Counted from the stretch's first letter, positions 1 through 8,844 are shown. The stretch is DNA of 64,000 nucleotides from Paracoccaceae bacterium (GCA_022843025.1 JALHOL010000008.1:62001-126000); one strand, 5' to 3'. Notes: a model not told the origin generated them from the letters alone. Numbers and translations are program-made.

Positions 1-333
1 GAAGGGACGCAAGCGCCATGTGCCGCGGGGATGGAGGGGCGGGGGTAAAGGAAACCGTTTCGCTGCCGTTATTGGGTTTGTAGCTGGCTTGTAGCTGCCC
101 CCGGTGCCGCGATTTCACGCCCCCACCCGAACGCGGCGCCGGGGCCCTGCCAGACCTGCGCCTTAGCTGTGCGGCGGCCTTGGTCGGGGTGGCGGTTGTT
201 GCTGGCGGTTGTTGCGGCGTGGCGTCCAGCATGACGGTCGGCACCCGGCCCCGGCTTTGTGGAACCCTGTAACGGATCGGCTTGGCATCACCCTGCATGG
301 GCCCTAGGTTTGCCTCACAGCAGGAGGAACCAG
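1..333. other. Left-edge intergenic region, no gene seen
   Basis: I see no convincing gene here. There is a short direct repeat (ttgtagct, twice near 80-95) and GC-rich sequence. It presumably holds the promoter of the downstream gamma-glutamyltransferase gene, but I cannot point to clear -35/-10 boxes. Confidence 0.5.
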
Positions 334-1911
334 ATGCGCGATTTTCAGATGCCGGGCCGGTCGCCCGTTTACGCCAAAAACGGGATGTGCGCGACCTCGC
401 ACCCGCTTGCCGCCAAGGTGGCCGTTGAGGTGCTGGAGCGCGGTGGCAATGCCGTGGATGCGGCGATAGCGGGCGCGGTTCTGCTGGGGATCTGCGAGCC
501 GCAGATGACCGGGATCGGCGGCGATTGCTTTGTGTTGATCAAACCGGCGGGGCGCGAGGATGTGATCGCGCTGAACGGTTCGGGGCGCGCGCCGGGTGGT
601 CTGTCGGCGGCGACGATGCGGGCGAAGGGATTGACGGCGGTGCCGATCCACGGGATCGAGGCCGTGACCCTGCCCGGTGCCGTGGATGCCTTCTGCCGCC
701 TGTCGGCGGATTGGGGCAAGCTGGGGCTGGATGCGGTGCTGGCCCCGGCGATCCGTTACGCCGATGAGGGTGTCCCGGTCGCGCCCCGCGTGGCCTTTGA
801 CTGGGCCGGGGATGCCCAGCATTTGCATGGCGCGGCGCGGCAGCATTATCTGATGAATGGCGCGGCACCCAAGGCGGGGGCCATTTTCCGCGCGCCGGGG
901 CAGGCCGAAGTTTTGCGCCGGATCGCGAAGGAGGGGCGGAAAGGATTCTATGAGGGTGAGGTGGCCGAGGACATGGTCGCCTCGCTCCGCGCGCTGGGCG
1001 GGTCGCACAGCATGGAGGATTTCGCCGCTGTCGCCTGCGATTACGCCGATCCGGTGAGCGGGAATTACAAGGGCGTGGATCTGATCGAGCATCCGCCGAA
1101 CGGGCAGGGCGCGACGGCAATCCTGATGCTGAACATCCTGAAGCATTTCGACATTGCGTCGATGGATCCGTTCGGCGCGGAACGCGCGCATATCGAGGCC
1201 GAGGCGGCGAAGCTGGCCTATGACGCGCGTAACCGGTTCATCGCAGACCCGGATCACACCACGCGGCTGGCACACATGCTTTCCCCCGAGACGGCGGCGA
1301 AACTGGCCGCGCTGATCGATCTGGACCGCGCGATGCCGGCGGCGGCCCCGCTGACCGAGGCGGTGCATAAGGACACGATCTATATCACCGTGGTCGACAA
1401 GGGCCGGATGGCGGTAAGCCTGATCTATTCGATTTTCTGGGGGTTCGGTTCGGGGCTGGCGTCGGACCGGTTCGGGATCAATTTCCAGAACCGTGGCGCG
1501 GGCTTTTCATTGCAGGAGGGCCACCCGAATGAGGCGGCACCCGGCAAGCGGCCGATGCATACGATCATTCCGGGGATGCTGAAGCGGGACGGTCGGGTGA
1601 TGATGCCCTTTGGCGTGATGGGCGGGGCCTATCAACCCTGCGGCCATGCGCGGTTCGTGACCAATCTGGTGGACTACGGGATGGAACCGCAGGATGCGAA
1701 CGACGCGCCGCGCTGCTTTAGCGGGGTGGATGGCATGCTGGTGGAACGCGGCTATGCCGATCCGGTGCGGGCGCGGTTGGCGGAGATGGGGCATGATGTG
1801 TCGATCCCGCATGATCCGATTGGGGGCTGTCAGGCCATTCTGATTGGCGATGACGGGGTGCTTGTCGGGGCATCGGACCCCCGCAAGGATGGCTGCGCCC
1901 TTGGATACTGA
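334..1911 (+). CDS. Gamma-glutamyltransferase family protein
   Basis: A 525-residue N-terminal nucleophile hydrolase of the gamma-glutamyltranspeptidase family. These enzymes hydrolyse or transfer the gamma-glutamyl group of glutathione or related amides. The N-terminal segment (SHPLAAKVAVEVLERGGNA, then GIGGD) is typical of the large subunit. The autoprocessing Thr is present as Thr348 in the motif KDTIYITVVD, so cleavage into two subunits is expected. I chose the ATG at 334 because caggagg lies 7 nt upstream; an in-frame GTG at 259 has no such site. No signal peptide is evident, so it may be cytoplasmic, unlike periplasmic Ggt. The true substrate could be another gamma-glutamyl compound. 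The next gene follows after 16 nt, so the two are probably cotranscribed. Confidence 0.9.
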   Translation: MRDFQMPGRSPVYAKNGMCATSHPLAAKVAVEVLERGGNAVDAAIAGAVLLGICEPQMTGIGGDCFVLIKPAGREDVIALNGSGRAPGGLSAATMRAKGLTAVPIHGIEAVTLPGAVDAFCRLSADWGKLGLDAVLAPAIRYADEGVPVAPRVAFDWAGDAQHLHGAARQHYLMNGAAPKAGAIFRAPGQAEVLRRIAKEGRKGFYEGEVAEDMVASLRALGGSHSMEDFAAVACDYADPVSGNYKGVDLIEHPPNGQGATAILMLNILKHFDIASMDPFGAERAHIEAEAAKLAYDARNRFIADPDHTTRLAHMLSPETAAKLAALIDLDRAMPAAAPLTEAVHKDTIYITVVDKGRMAVSLIYSIFWGFGSGLASDRFGINFQNRGAGFSLQEGHPNEAAPGKRPMHTIIPGMLKRDGRVMMPFGVMGGAYQPCGHARFVTNLVDYGMEPQDANDAPRCFSGVDGMLVERGYADPVRARLAEMGHDVSIPHDPIGGCQAILIGDDGVLVGASDPRKDGCALGY

Positions 1912-1927
1912 TCGGCGGGGTATTGAG

Positions 1928-2395
1928 ATGCTGGACGCTCAGGTGGATTACGATGCGATCACGGAAAGCATCCGCGCTCTTTGCGCGGGTGAGACGGATG
2001 CGGTCGCGCTGATGGCGACGGTGGTGTGCGAGATTCACCACCATCACCCCTTTGCCGATTGGACGGGGTTCTATCGGGTGGTGGGTCCGGACCTGTTGAA
2101 GATCGGGCCGTATCAGGGCGGGCATGGCTGTCTTGTCATTCCGTTTTCCCGCGGGGTCTGCGGGGCGGCGGCGCGGACGGGGCAGGTACTGAACGTGCCG
2201 GATGTCGAGGCGTTTGCGGATCACATCGCCTGTTCATCGTCGACCCGGTCGGAACTGGTGGTGCCGGTGTGGAACGGGGCGGGGGTGTTGCTGGGGGTGC
2301 TGGATCTGGACAGCGACACGCCTGCGGCCTTTACCCCTGCGGATGAGGAGTGGATCGTGCCCTTGCTGGCCGAGGTCTTTCGGGACGCGGCCTGA
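1928..2395 (+). CDS. msrC: Free methionine-(R)-sulfoxide reductase (GAF domain)
   Basis: A 155-residue single GAF-domain protein of the fRMsr family, which reduces free L-methionine-(R)-sulfoxide using a thiol relay. Three cysteines sit at positions 68, 78 and 102, with spacings of 10 and 24 residues. These equal the spacings of the catalytic and resolving cysteines in the yeast enzyme (91, 101, 125). The surrounding motifs GPYQGG, GVCGAAA and ADHIACSS are characteristic. The start at 1928 excludes a 28-residue extension that would run into the upstream gene. Its stop overlaps the start of the GFA gene (TGATG). Cytoplasmic oxidative-stress repair is the likely role. Confidence 0.9.
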   Translation: MLDAQVDYDAITESIRALCAGETDAVALMATVVCEIHHHHPFADWTGFYRVVGPDLLKIGPYQGGHGCLVIPFSRGVCGAAARTGQVLNVPDVEAFADHIACSSSTRSELVVPVWNGAGVLLGVLDLDSDTPAAFTPADEEWIVPLLAEVFRDAA

Positions 2396-3192
2396 TGCGC
2401 GGGTCGTGCCATTGCGGGGCAGTGCGGTTTGAGGTGGATGGGCCGATCCGCGACGCACTGGCCTGCCATTGCACGCAATGCCGCAAGGTGAGCGGGCATT
2501 TCTGGGCCGCGTCATCGGTGCCGGTGGCGCGCTGGCGGGTGACCGAGGGGCGGGGGTTGCGGTGGTACCGTTCCTCACCCGTGGCGCAGCGGGGGTTTTG
2601 CGGGGACTGCGGGGCCACGCTGTTCTGGCTGCCTGAAGCGGATGCCGTGTTCGACTGGGGCACGCCGCCGGAGCATGAGATCAGCTTTTCCCCCGGCGCG
2701 CTGGAGGGGCCGCTGTCGATCAAGGTGGCAAAGCACATCTATGCCGGGGATGCGGGGGATTACTACGCCCCCGAAGGACCGCCGCCCGAGGCGGGGCCCG
2801 CGCCCGAGCGACTGGCGGCGTCATGCCTGTGCGGCGAATGTCGATTCACCTTGCCCGGCCCGGCGGGCGAGATCACGGCCTGTCATTGCCATCAATGCCG
2901 CAGCCTTTCGGGGCATTATTCCGCATCCTTTGATGTGGATGAGACAGCGGTGGAATGGCAGGCGCGGGATGGGCTGGCCGAATACGGCACGGCCGGTGGC
3001 GGGGTGCGGGGGTTCTGCAAGGCATGCGGATCGAGCCTATGGTTCCGCGCGGCGGACGGTGCCTTTTCGGTTGAGGCCGGGGCGGTGGACGGGCCAACCG
3101 GCGGACGGCTGGCCGCGCATATCTTCGTGTCCGAAAAGGGCAGCCATTACGATATCACCGATGGCCTGCCGCAATTCCCCGGCTGGGGCTAA
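2395..3192 (+). CDS. Tandem GFA-domain (glutathione-dependent formaldehyde-activating family) protein
   Basis: A 265-residue protein with two GFA domains in one chain, roughly residues 1-125 and 140-265. Each copy carries a complete zinc-ligand set: CxC near the domain start, CHCxQC, then FCxxCG. Family members bind zinc and some bind glutathione. The formaldehyde-scavenging role named for the family is not established for most members, so I do not assign a reaction. Single-domain members are about 120-190 residues, so this looks like an internal duplication or fusion. The start overlaps the msrC stop (TGATG), suggesting translational coupling. The stop overlaps the stop of the convergent VOC gene. 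Confidence 0.85.
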   Translation: MRGSCHCGAVRFEVDGPIRDALACHCTQCRKVSGHFWAASSVPVARWRVTEGRGLRWYRSSPVAQRGFCGDCGATLFWLPEADAVFDWGTPPEHEISFSPGALEGPLSIKVAKHIYAGDAGDYYAPEGPPPEAGPAPERLAASCLCGECRFTLPGPAGEITACHCHQCRSLSGHYSASFDVDETAVEWQARDGLAEYGTAGGGVRGFCKACGSSLWFRAADGAFSVEAGAVDGPTGGRLAAHIFVSEKGSHYDITDGLPQFPGWG

Positions 3193-3614
3193 AGGCGGCG
3201 GCTGGGCACCCAGGCATAGCCGTTGGGGCATAGGATCACCGCTTCGCGCAGGCCATGGGCGGGCTTGTCAGCGGGGGGTTGCAGGATCACCGCATCGAGA
3301 AACTGTGCCGCGGCTTGCGCCGCAAGATCGGGGTCGGCCTCGTGCAGGCGCAGTTCGATCCCCGCGCCACGGGGCGGCGTTTCGGGCAAGAGCCCAAGCA
3401 GGGGATGGGCGCCATAGGTGTGATCGGCATGAAGCTGGATCGGTTGGCCTGCATGAAGGAGGATGGCGAAATCGGCGCTGCTGCGATGGGCGGTCAGCGC
3501 GAAGACCTGCGTGAGAAACGCCACTTCGGCCAGAACATCGCGCACCAGAAGGTTCACGCTGACTGCGCGCAGGCTGTGGCCAAAGGCGGGGGCGGGGATG
3601 GTGTCGTAATCCAT
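3189..3614 (-). CDS. VOC-family (glyoxalase/bleomycin-resistance/dioxygenase fold) protein
   Basis: A 141-residue protein that looks like a vicinal-oxygen-chelate fold protein: an N-terminal beta strand with VSVNLLVRDV, a central QLHADHTYGAHP segment, and a C-terminal strand HGLREAVILCPNGYAWVPS. No specific substrate can be named. The ATG at 3614 is preferred because ggagga lies just upstream on the minus strand; an in-frame non-ATG start at 3635 would fall inside the palindrome described separately. The gene ends convergently on the GFA gene with a 4-nt overlap of the two stop codons. Confidence 0.75.
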   Translation of the reverse strand: MDYDTIPAPAFGHSLRAVSVNLLVRDVLAEVAFLTQVFALTAHRSSADFAILLHAGQPIQLHADHTYGAHPLLGLLPETPPRGAGIELRLHEADPDLAAQAAAQFLDAVILQPPADKPAHGLREAVILCPNGYAWVPSRRL

Positions 3615-3627
3615 GGCTTCCTCCAAT

Positions 3628-3648
3628 AAGGTCAAAATTACTGACCTT
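3628..3648. promoter_or_regulatory. Palindromic operator candidate
   Basis: AAGGTCA - 7 nt - TGACCTT is a perfect 7-bp inverted repeat immediately upstream of the ribosome binding site of the VOC gene. Placement and symmetry fit a repressor site for a dimeric regulator. The regulator is not identifiable here. The repeat could also act as a short 5'-UTR hairpin. Confidence 0.45.
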
Positions 3649-3891
3649 TATGCTTGTGTCAATCATGCTTTGGCGTGTTCCCTTTGCATTTTCCGGCGGA
3701 GGCGGTGGTTCCGGTGGCGCAAAGATCCCTGGAGGTGACGCTGGCCTTGGGTCATTTCAAAGGTGAGGAGCCTGGGGTGGACCGCCATCCCCGCGCTTGA
3801 ACTTCGCCCGGGTTTCAAGGACTGTCACAGGCAGGGCAGTGGCGTGGCTTTGCCGGTTGTAACGATTGATGGGCCGGAGGCCTGCTGTGAT

Positions 3892-4812
3892 GTGGACGAC
3901 GCTGCAATGATCTGTGCCGTGCTGGAATTCAGCTATGCGGGCACGGACACATCCCCGAAGTTGTTGGCAAAGAATGGTTTTTACACCGCCAATCTGGGCG
4001 ATTGCGCGCAAACCATCGCCGCGCGCGGGGTGTTGGAGCGTTTGAGCCTGACTGCCGCTGACGTGCCGGGCATCGACCGTGACACCCTGCCCGACTATGA
4101 CGGCCCGCCTGCCGCGTTGCTGATGAACGGCGTGTTCTATGATCGCAACTTTCCTGTTTCCGACCGGATCACCCCGGTCTTCATCGGGTTTTGCACGAAA
4201 AGTGCGGCGTTGGTGCAGGCGCATCGCGACTGGTTCTTGCGCGATGGTCCCGTAGGATGCCGCGACAAGGCCACGGCCGCGCTTTTGGCGGACGAAGGCA
4301 TTCCGGCCTTTGTCACGGGCTGTGTGACCCTGACCCTGCCGCGACGCCCCGCCCATAAACGCGGAAAGCGGCTTCTGGTGGTCTATGGCGAGGGCAAAGG
4401 GGCATTGCCGCCGCAAGCGCTGCGCCACGTTCCGCCCGATCTGCTGGATGTTACCGAGTTCATCCATCACCGTTTGCCCGTGAACCAGTTGCCGCTTTTG
4501 CCGGAATCGCGCGGGTGGATCCAACGCTATGAGGAGCATCTTCTTGCGCGCTATCGCGAAGAGGCGCTGTTGGTTCTGATGCCGCTTCTGCATGTTGCCA
4601 CCCCCTGTCTGGCCATGAGGGTGCCGGTGGTGTTGTGCCGGCGGAACCACGATACGCGCTTTGACTTTGTGGACGATCTCCTGCCGGTTCACACACCGGA
4701 TACCGCCGCGACCATCGACTGGAGGCCCGCGCTTGTTGATTTTGCTTCCACGGCGGGGGAATTGGAGCAGGCCCTGCGGTATCGGCTGGTGGCGCTGGGT
4801 GTGTTGGCCTGA
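3892..4812 (+). CDS. Polysaccharide pyruvyl transferase-like protein
   Basis: An approximately 306-residue protein related to the polysaccharide pyruvyl transferase family, which adds ketal-linked pyruvate to exopolysaccharides. The supporting motifs are NLGDCAQTIAA near the N-terminus and GPVGCRDKATAALLADEGI followed by VTGCVTLTL. The start is uncertain. The frame is open from 3763, but the family motif sits near the N-terminus in relatives. A GTG at 3892 has ggagg about 10 nt upstream, and an ATG occurs at 3907. The gene stands alone, with no other polysaccharide gene next to it. Confidence 0.65.
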   Translation: MDDAAMICAVLEFSYAGTDTSPKLLAKNGFYTANLGDCAQTIAARGVLERLSLTAADVPGIDRDTLPDYDGPPAALLMNGVFYDRNFPVSDRITPVFIGFCTKSAALVQAHRDWFLRDGPVGCRDKATAALLADEGIPAFVTGCVTLTLPRRPAHKRGKRLLVVYGEGKGALPPQALRHVPPDLLDVTEFIHHRLPVNQLPLLPESRGWIQRYEEHLLARYREEALLVLMPLLHVATPCLAMRVPVVLCRRNHDTRFDFVDDLLPVHTPDTAATIDWRPALVDFASTAGELEQALRYRLVALGVLA

Positions 4813-5000
4813 CCTGTGACATTGCAGGGAGCTTTGGCCCTGCGGCGGGTGAGGCGTTGACCGTTCTTGTTGTGTGAGCGTGATGCCCGTCTTGGTAGTC
4901 TCTCTGGTCAGCCCGTGTGTTCTGCGCGGTTCATGCTTGCCTTTGACGCGCAATTCATCGATGCCGCGCGGAGATGGCGTTGGAACGGGGAGTGCGGGCA

Positions 5001-5897
5001 ATGGCCGAGATCACGCTGCTGGATGGTGGCATGGGGCAGGAACTGGTGGCGCGGTCCGGGGATGAGCCGACGCCACTTTGGGCCACGCGGGTGATGATTG
5101 ATCATCCGGGGATGGTTGCGGCGATCCATGATGATTACTTTGCGGCGGGTGCTTCGGTCGCCACGACGAACACCTACAACATTCTGCATGACAGGTTGGA
5201 ACGGGTGGGAATGGATGACCAGTTCCACGCCCTGCATCTGCGTGCGCTGATGGAGGCGCATGAGGCGCGGGCACGGGCCGGGCGGGGGATCATCGCCGGG
5301 TCGATGGGGCCGCTTGGCGAAAGCTATCGCCCCGACCTGACGCCGCCTGTTGAGGTTTCGGCGGCGCTTTATGCCGAAAAGGCGCGGATCATGGCGGCGC
5401 ATGTGGATGTGGTGCTGATTGAGACGATGTCGTCGCTCGATCTGGCGCGGGGGGCGCTGATCGGGGCGCAGGCGGCGGGCCAGCCGGTCTGGCTGTCGGT
5501 TTCGGTGCATGACCGGGATGGGACAAAGCTGCGGTCGGGGGAGCCTGTCGCCGGTTTGGCCGAGGTGTTGAAGGCCGCGCCTGCGGCGGCGGTGCTGGCC
5601 AATTGTTCGATGCCCGAAGCGATGATGGCGGCGCTGGGCGAGTTGAAGGGGCTGGGTCTGCCGTTCGGGGCCTATGCCAACGGATTCTCCGAGATTTCGC
5701 ATCTGCCGCTGCCCGAAGATGGCGGCGCGCCGGATTACTGTGCGCGCCATGACCTGACGCCTGCGCGCTATGTCGAATTTGCGATGTCCTGGGTGGCTAT
5801 GGGGGCCACGATCGTGGGGGGGTGCTGCGAGGTGGGGCCTGCGCATATCGCCGCGCTGGCAACGGCGCTGAAGGCAAAGGGGCATCGGATCGTTTGA
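5001..5897 (+). CDS. Homocysteine S-methyltransferase family protein
   Basis: A 298-residue (beta/alpha)8 zinc methyltransferase of the homocysteine-binding family (betaine- or S-methylmethionine-homocysteine methyltransferase type). The N-terminal LLDGGMGQEL motif, Cys202 in ANCS and the Cys275-Cys276 pair in VGGCC supply the zinc ligands. It lacks the cobalamin-binding modules of MetH. The methyl donor cannot be decided from the sequence. The ATG at 5001 has gggag about 9 nt upstream; an in-frame ATG at 4974 is the alternative. The last codons overlap the rluA start. Confidence 0.85.
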   Translation: MAEITLLDGGMGQELVARSGDEPTPLWATRVMIDHPGMVAAIHDDYFAAGASVATTNTYNILHDRLERVGMDDQFHALHLRALMEAHEARARAGRGIIAGSMGPLGESYRPDLTPPVEVSAALYAEKARIMAAHVDVVLIETMSSLDLARGALIGAQAAGQPVWLSVSVHDRDGTKLRSGEPVAGLAEVLKAAPAAAVLANCSMPEAMMAALGELKGLGLPFGAYANGFSEISHLPLPEDGGAPDYCARHDLTPARYVEFAMSWVAMGATIVGGCCEVGPAHIAALATALKAKGHRIV

Positions 5898-6553
5898 GCC
5901 TGCTGGCCGATTTCACCTATGACCCGCCTGCGGGCGACCCGGTGATCCTGCATCAGGATGCGCGGATTATCGTGGTGGACAAGCCTTCGGGCCTACTGTC
6001 CGTGCCGGGCAAGCTGGAAGGGCGCGATGACTGCCTGATGACGCGGCTGGAGGTGTTTCGCCCCGGCGCGCTTTTGGTGCATCGGCTGGATTGCGATACG
6101 TCAGGGGTGATGATCTTTGCGCGGGACAAGCAGGCGCAGGGATACCTTGGGCAGGAGTTTGAAAAGCGGCGGGCGAAGAAGGCCTATGTCGCACGGGTGG
6201 CCGGGGTGATGGCCGAAGATCGCGGTCAGGTGGACCTGCCGCTCTGCGCCGATTGGGAGTATCGGCCGCGCCAGAAGGTTGACCATGAGCGGGGCCGCCC
6301 TGCGGTGACGGAATGGGAGATCATCGCGCGCGGGGATGGCGAGACGCGGGTGCGGATGTATCCGAAAACTGGGCGCAGCCACCAGTTGCGGGTGCATATG
6401 CTGTCACTTGGTCATCCGATTCTGGGCGATCCGATCTATGCCGAAGGCGCGGCGCGGGATTACCCCCGACTGATGCTGCATGCGGAGCGGTTGGGGCTGC
6501 ACCATCCGGATGGCGGGACGTGGGTGGAGTTTGCGGCGGACTGTCCGTTCTGA
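5894..6553 (+). CDS. rluA: Pseudouridine synthase RluA
   Basis: A 219-residue RluA-family pseudouridine synthase, the same length as E. coli RluA, which modifies 23S rRNA position 746 and some tRNAs at position 32. The catalytic motif HRLDCDTSG (Asp66), the leading DKPSGLLSVPG and the TGRSHQLRVHMLSLGHPILGD block match RluA rather than the longer RluC or RluD, and no S4 domain is present. The best start is a TTG at 5894 that overlaps the upstream stop (TTGA). An ATG further upstream would lie inside the preceding gene. Confidence 0.88.
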   Translation: MSLLADFTYDPPAGDPVILHQDARIIVVDKPSGLLSVPGKLEGRDDCLMTRLEVFRPGALLVHRLDCDTSGVMIFARDKQAQGYLGQEFEKRRAKKAYVARVAGVMAEDRGQVDLPLCADWEYRPRQKVDHERGRPAVTEWEIIARGDGETRVRMYPKTGRSHQLRVHMLSLGHPILGDPIYAEGAARDYPRLMLHAERLGLHHPDGGTWVEFAADCPF

Positions 6554-6579
6554 CCGGGGCGCGGGCGGCGGGCGGTGAC

Positions 6580-6643
6580 GGGGGGCTGTCTGCCCCCCAC
6601 GGGCCGCATGCGCGGCCCTCCCCCCGAGGATATTTTTGAACAG
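6580..6643. repeat. Intergenic GC-hairpin element, possible terminator
   Basis: Two consecutive hairpins (GGGGGGC/GCCCCCC at 6580-6598 and GGGCCGC/GCGGCCC at 6601-6618) are followed by ccccccgaggatatttttga. It lies between the convergent ends of rluA and the flavoenzyme gene. From memory, near-identical 'cccgaggatattt' tails behind GC hairpins recur between genes in many Rhodobacterales genomes. It may terminate rluA transcription. A genome-wide search would settle its repeat status. Confidence 0.5.
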
Positions 6644-6650
6644 ATGAAGC

Positions 6651-8633
6651 TCAGAGGGTAAGGGCGATCCTGCGGCCTTCGTGAAAGGCATAGGGGGCCT
6701 GTCGCGGTGCGGCGCAGTCGCCGATGCGGTGGGTGTCTTTGCCGGGGAAGGTTTCGGGGAAGGGGTCGAAGGCGATGTTCGTCGTCGCCATGACGAGGGC
6801 CGAGGCGGGGAGGGTGGTTTCTTCGCCCGTCAGGCCCGATTTCACGGTGACGCCGTTGCCATGCCAGCGGGTGATGACGTGTTCGGTCAGAAACTGCGCG
6901 CCGAGTTTGGCGAGGCGCTGGCGGGCGGGTGCGTCGGCGGAGGTGCGTGTGATCTCTTTCCCGACATAGGGGTCGGGGGTGACGAGGATCACCTTTTTCC
7001 CCTGTTCGGCCATGTGCCATGCGGTGCCCACGCCGCGCCAGTTGCCGCCTTCGTCATAGAGGATGACGGTATCGCCAAGGCGGGCTTCGCGGCGCATCAC
7101 ATCCTCGGCGGACCAGACATTGCCGTTCTCCAAGCCGGGGAGTTGCGGCAGGGCAGGGAGCCAGCGCTGTTTGGCGTCGGGGTCTGGGAGGGAGCCGGTG
7201 GCGATGATCACGGTATCGGCGGGGTGGGCGGCGATGTCTGCTTCATCCATGAAGGTGTTGAGATGGAGGGTGACGCCGAGTTTGGCGTATTGGCGTTCGT
7301 ACCAATCCATGAGGTCGAGAATCTGGGCGCGGCGGGGTTGTTCGCCCGCAAGGCGGAACTGGCCACCGATGCGCGGGGCGGCCTCGGCGATTTCGACGGT
7401 ATGGCCGCGTTCGGCGGCGGCGCGGGCGGCCTCAAGCCCTGCGGGGCCTGCGCCGACGATCAGGATGAGGCGGGGTGCGGCGGTGGGGGTGAAACGGTCG
7501 CCGCCCCATTCCCATTCGCGCCCCGCGCTGGGGTTGATCAGGCAGGAAATCCAGTAGTCGCGGGACCGCCTGCCCCAGCACATCTGGTTGCACGAAATGC
7601 AGGCGCGGATGTCGCTGCTGCGGCCTGTCATCGTTTTCGCGGCGAGGTGCGGGTCGGCGATTTGGCCGCGCACGATCGACACCATGTCGGCCTGACCGGA
7701 GGCGATGATGGTTTCGGCATTGTCGGGGGTTCTGACATGCGCCTCGGATGTGACTTTGGCATGTTTGACCACGCCTTTGAGGATTTCGGTGACTGGGGCG
7801 GTGAGTTTTTCGGCGAACAGAAAGGTGGGCATCAGGCGTTCGAAATCGAGATAGCCGCCATGGCCGCAGGTGACGTAGTCGATCTGGCCTGTTGCATCGT
7901 GCAGGGCGACGATTTCGGCGAGGCTTTCGACAGACAGCGTCACGTCATGCGCATCGGAGGTGGAGACGGCGAGGCCCACGATGAAATCGTCACCGCAGGC
8001 GCGGCGGATGCCTTCGATGATGCTGCGCGAGAAACGGGTGCGGTTTTCGAGGGAACCGCCCCAACGGTCGGTTCGGGTGTTCGACCATGGGGTCCAGAAC
8101 TGATCCAGCAGGGAGTGGTAGGCGGCCCAGACCTCGACCCCCTGAAAGCCAGCCTTATGGCAGCGGATCGCGGCGGCGATGTGGGCGTCGATCAGCTCGT
8201 CGATTTCCGTCTCGGTCATACGGTGGGAGCCGTCGCTGTCGTGATAGCTGGCGTGGCCAGAGGGGGACCAGTGGGGCTGGAAGCTGAGATCGGAATCGCC
8301 GTGGGCGCCGATGTGGTAGAGCTGTTGCAGGATGACGGCGCCTTCGGCCTTTGCGGCGTCGGTCACCTTGCGGAAGGCGGGGATGATGTCATCGGTGCCA
8401 TGCAGGTAGTTGCCGCGTGTCAGCACGCCCGTGCGGTGGACGGGGACGGGTTCCATCACGATCATCCCCGCGCCGCCCTTGGCCCGTTCGGCGATGTAGC
8501 CCAGCGTGCGGGGGCCGGGCAGCCCCATATCGGACATGTTGTTGGTATGCGCGCCAAAGACGATGCGGTTTCGCAGCGTGGTCCCGCGAAGCGTGATCGG
8601 GCTGGTCAGGTGGGGGTGTTGGCTGGCGGGCAT
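6651..8633 (-). CDS. OYE-family FMN/FAD/4Fe-4S oxidoreductase (2,4-dienoyl-CoA reductase / dimethylglycine demethylase type)
   Basis: A 660-residue flavoenzyme with an N-terminal old-yellow-enzyme TIM barrel (about 1-360) and a C-terminal FAD/NAD(P) domain (about 390-660, with GAGPAGLEAARAAAERGH). Between them CISCNQMC and a Cys 12 residues later give the 4Fe-4S ligands. The organisation matches FadH, trimethylamine dehydrogenase and the N-methyl-amine demethylases DgcA and stachydrine demethylase. The N-terminal HTNNM and the HLAAKTMTG segment resemble the demethylase branch, but the substrate is inference. The ATG at 8633 has aaggagg upstream, whereas the frame open to 8777 lacks one. The gene ends convergently with rluA. 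Confidence 0.85.
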   Translation of the reverse strand: MPASQHPHLTSPITLRGTTLRNRIVFGAHTNNMSDMGLPGPRTLGYIAERAKGGAGMIVMEPVPVHRTGVLTRGNYLHGTDDIIPAFRKVTDAAKAEGAVILQQLYHIGAHGDSDLSFQPHWSPSGHASYHDSDGSHRMTETEIDELIDAHIAAAIRCHKAGFQGVEVWAAYHSLLDQFWTPWSNTRTDRWGGSLENRTRFSRSIIEGIRRACGDDFIVGLAVSTSDAHDVTLSVESLAEIVALHDATGQIDYVTCGHGGYLDFERLMPTFLFAEKLTAPVTEILKGVVKHAKVTSEAHVRTPDNAETIIASGQADMVSIVRGQIADPHLAAKTMTGRSSDIRACISCNQMCWGRRSRDYWISCLINPSAGREWEWGGDRFTPTAAPRLILIVGAGPAGLEAARAAAERGHTVEIAEAAPRIGGQFRLAGEQPRRAQILDLMDWYERQYAKLGVTLHLNTFMDEADIAAHPADTVIIATGSLPDPDAKQRWLPALPQLPGLENGNVWSAEDVMRREARLGDTVILYDEGGNWRGVGTAWHMAEQGKKVILVTPDPYVGKEITRTSADAPARQRLAKLGAQFLTEHVITRWHGNGVTVKSGLTGEETTLPASALVMATTNIAFDPFPETFPGKDTHRIGDCAAPRQAPYAFHEGRRIALTL

Positions 8634-8754
8634 TGCGGCCTCCTTGCGTTGGGGCAAGCCTAGCGGATGCTTTGCGCTGGGTGTGAGGCGCGTGGGCGAC
8701 AGAAGAATGTCGGGCGGCGGCATGGATGCCTGCCTGGGTGAAGAACCGGCCCGG

Positions 8755-8772
8755 CTGTTCCGCAGGGAACAG
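8755..8772. promoter_or_regulatory. Palindrome CTGTTCC-N4-GGAACAG (copy 1)
   Basis: An 18-nt site with perfect 7-bp arms and a gcag spacer, in the divergent promoter region between the flavoenzyme gene and the small gene at 8845. An identical 18-mer occurs at 10383-10400. Identity and placement suggest an operator for one dimeric regulator. Confidence 0.5.
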
Positions 8773-8844
8773 CGCATGAGTCAATGACAAGGCAAGGTCC
8801 GTTCAGAAGCGCCCAAAGGCGCGATCCAGCGGGAGGAACGGAAA

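Noticed and set aside
6681-8663. 660-codon plus-strand frame opposite the flavoenzyme
   Set aside because: Gly/Asp/Phe-rich mirror translation of a gene with clear FMN, Fe-S and FAD motifs.
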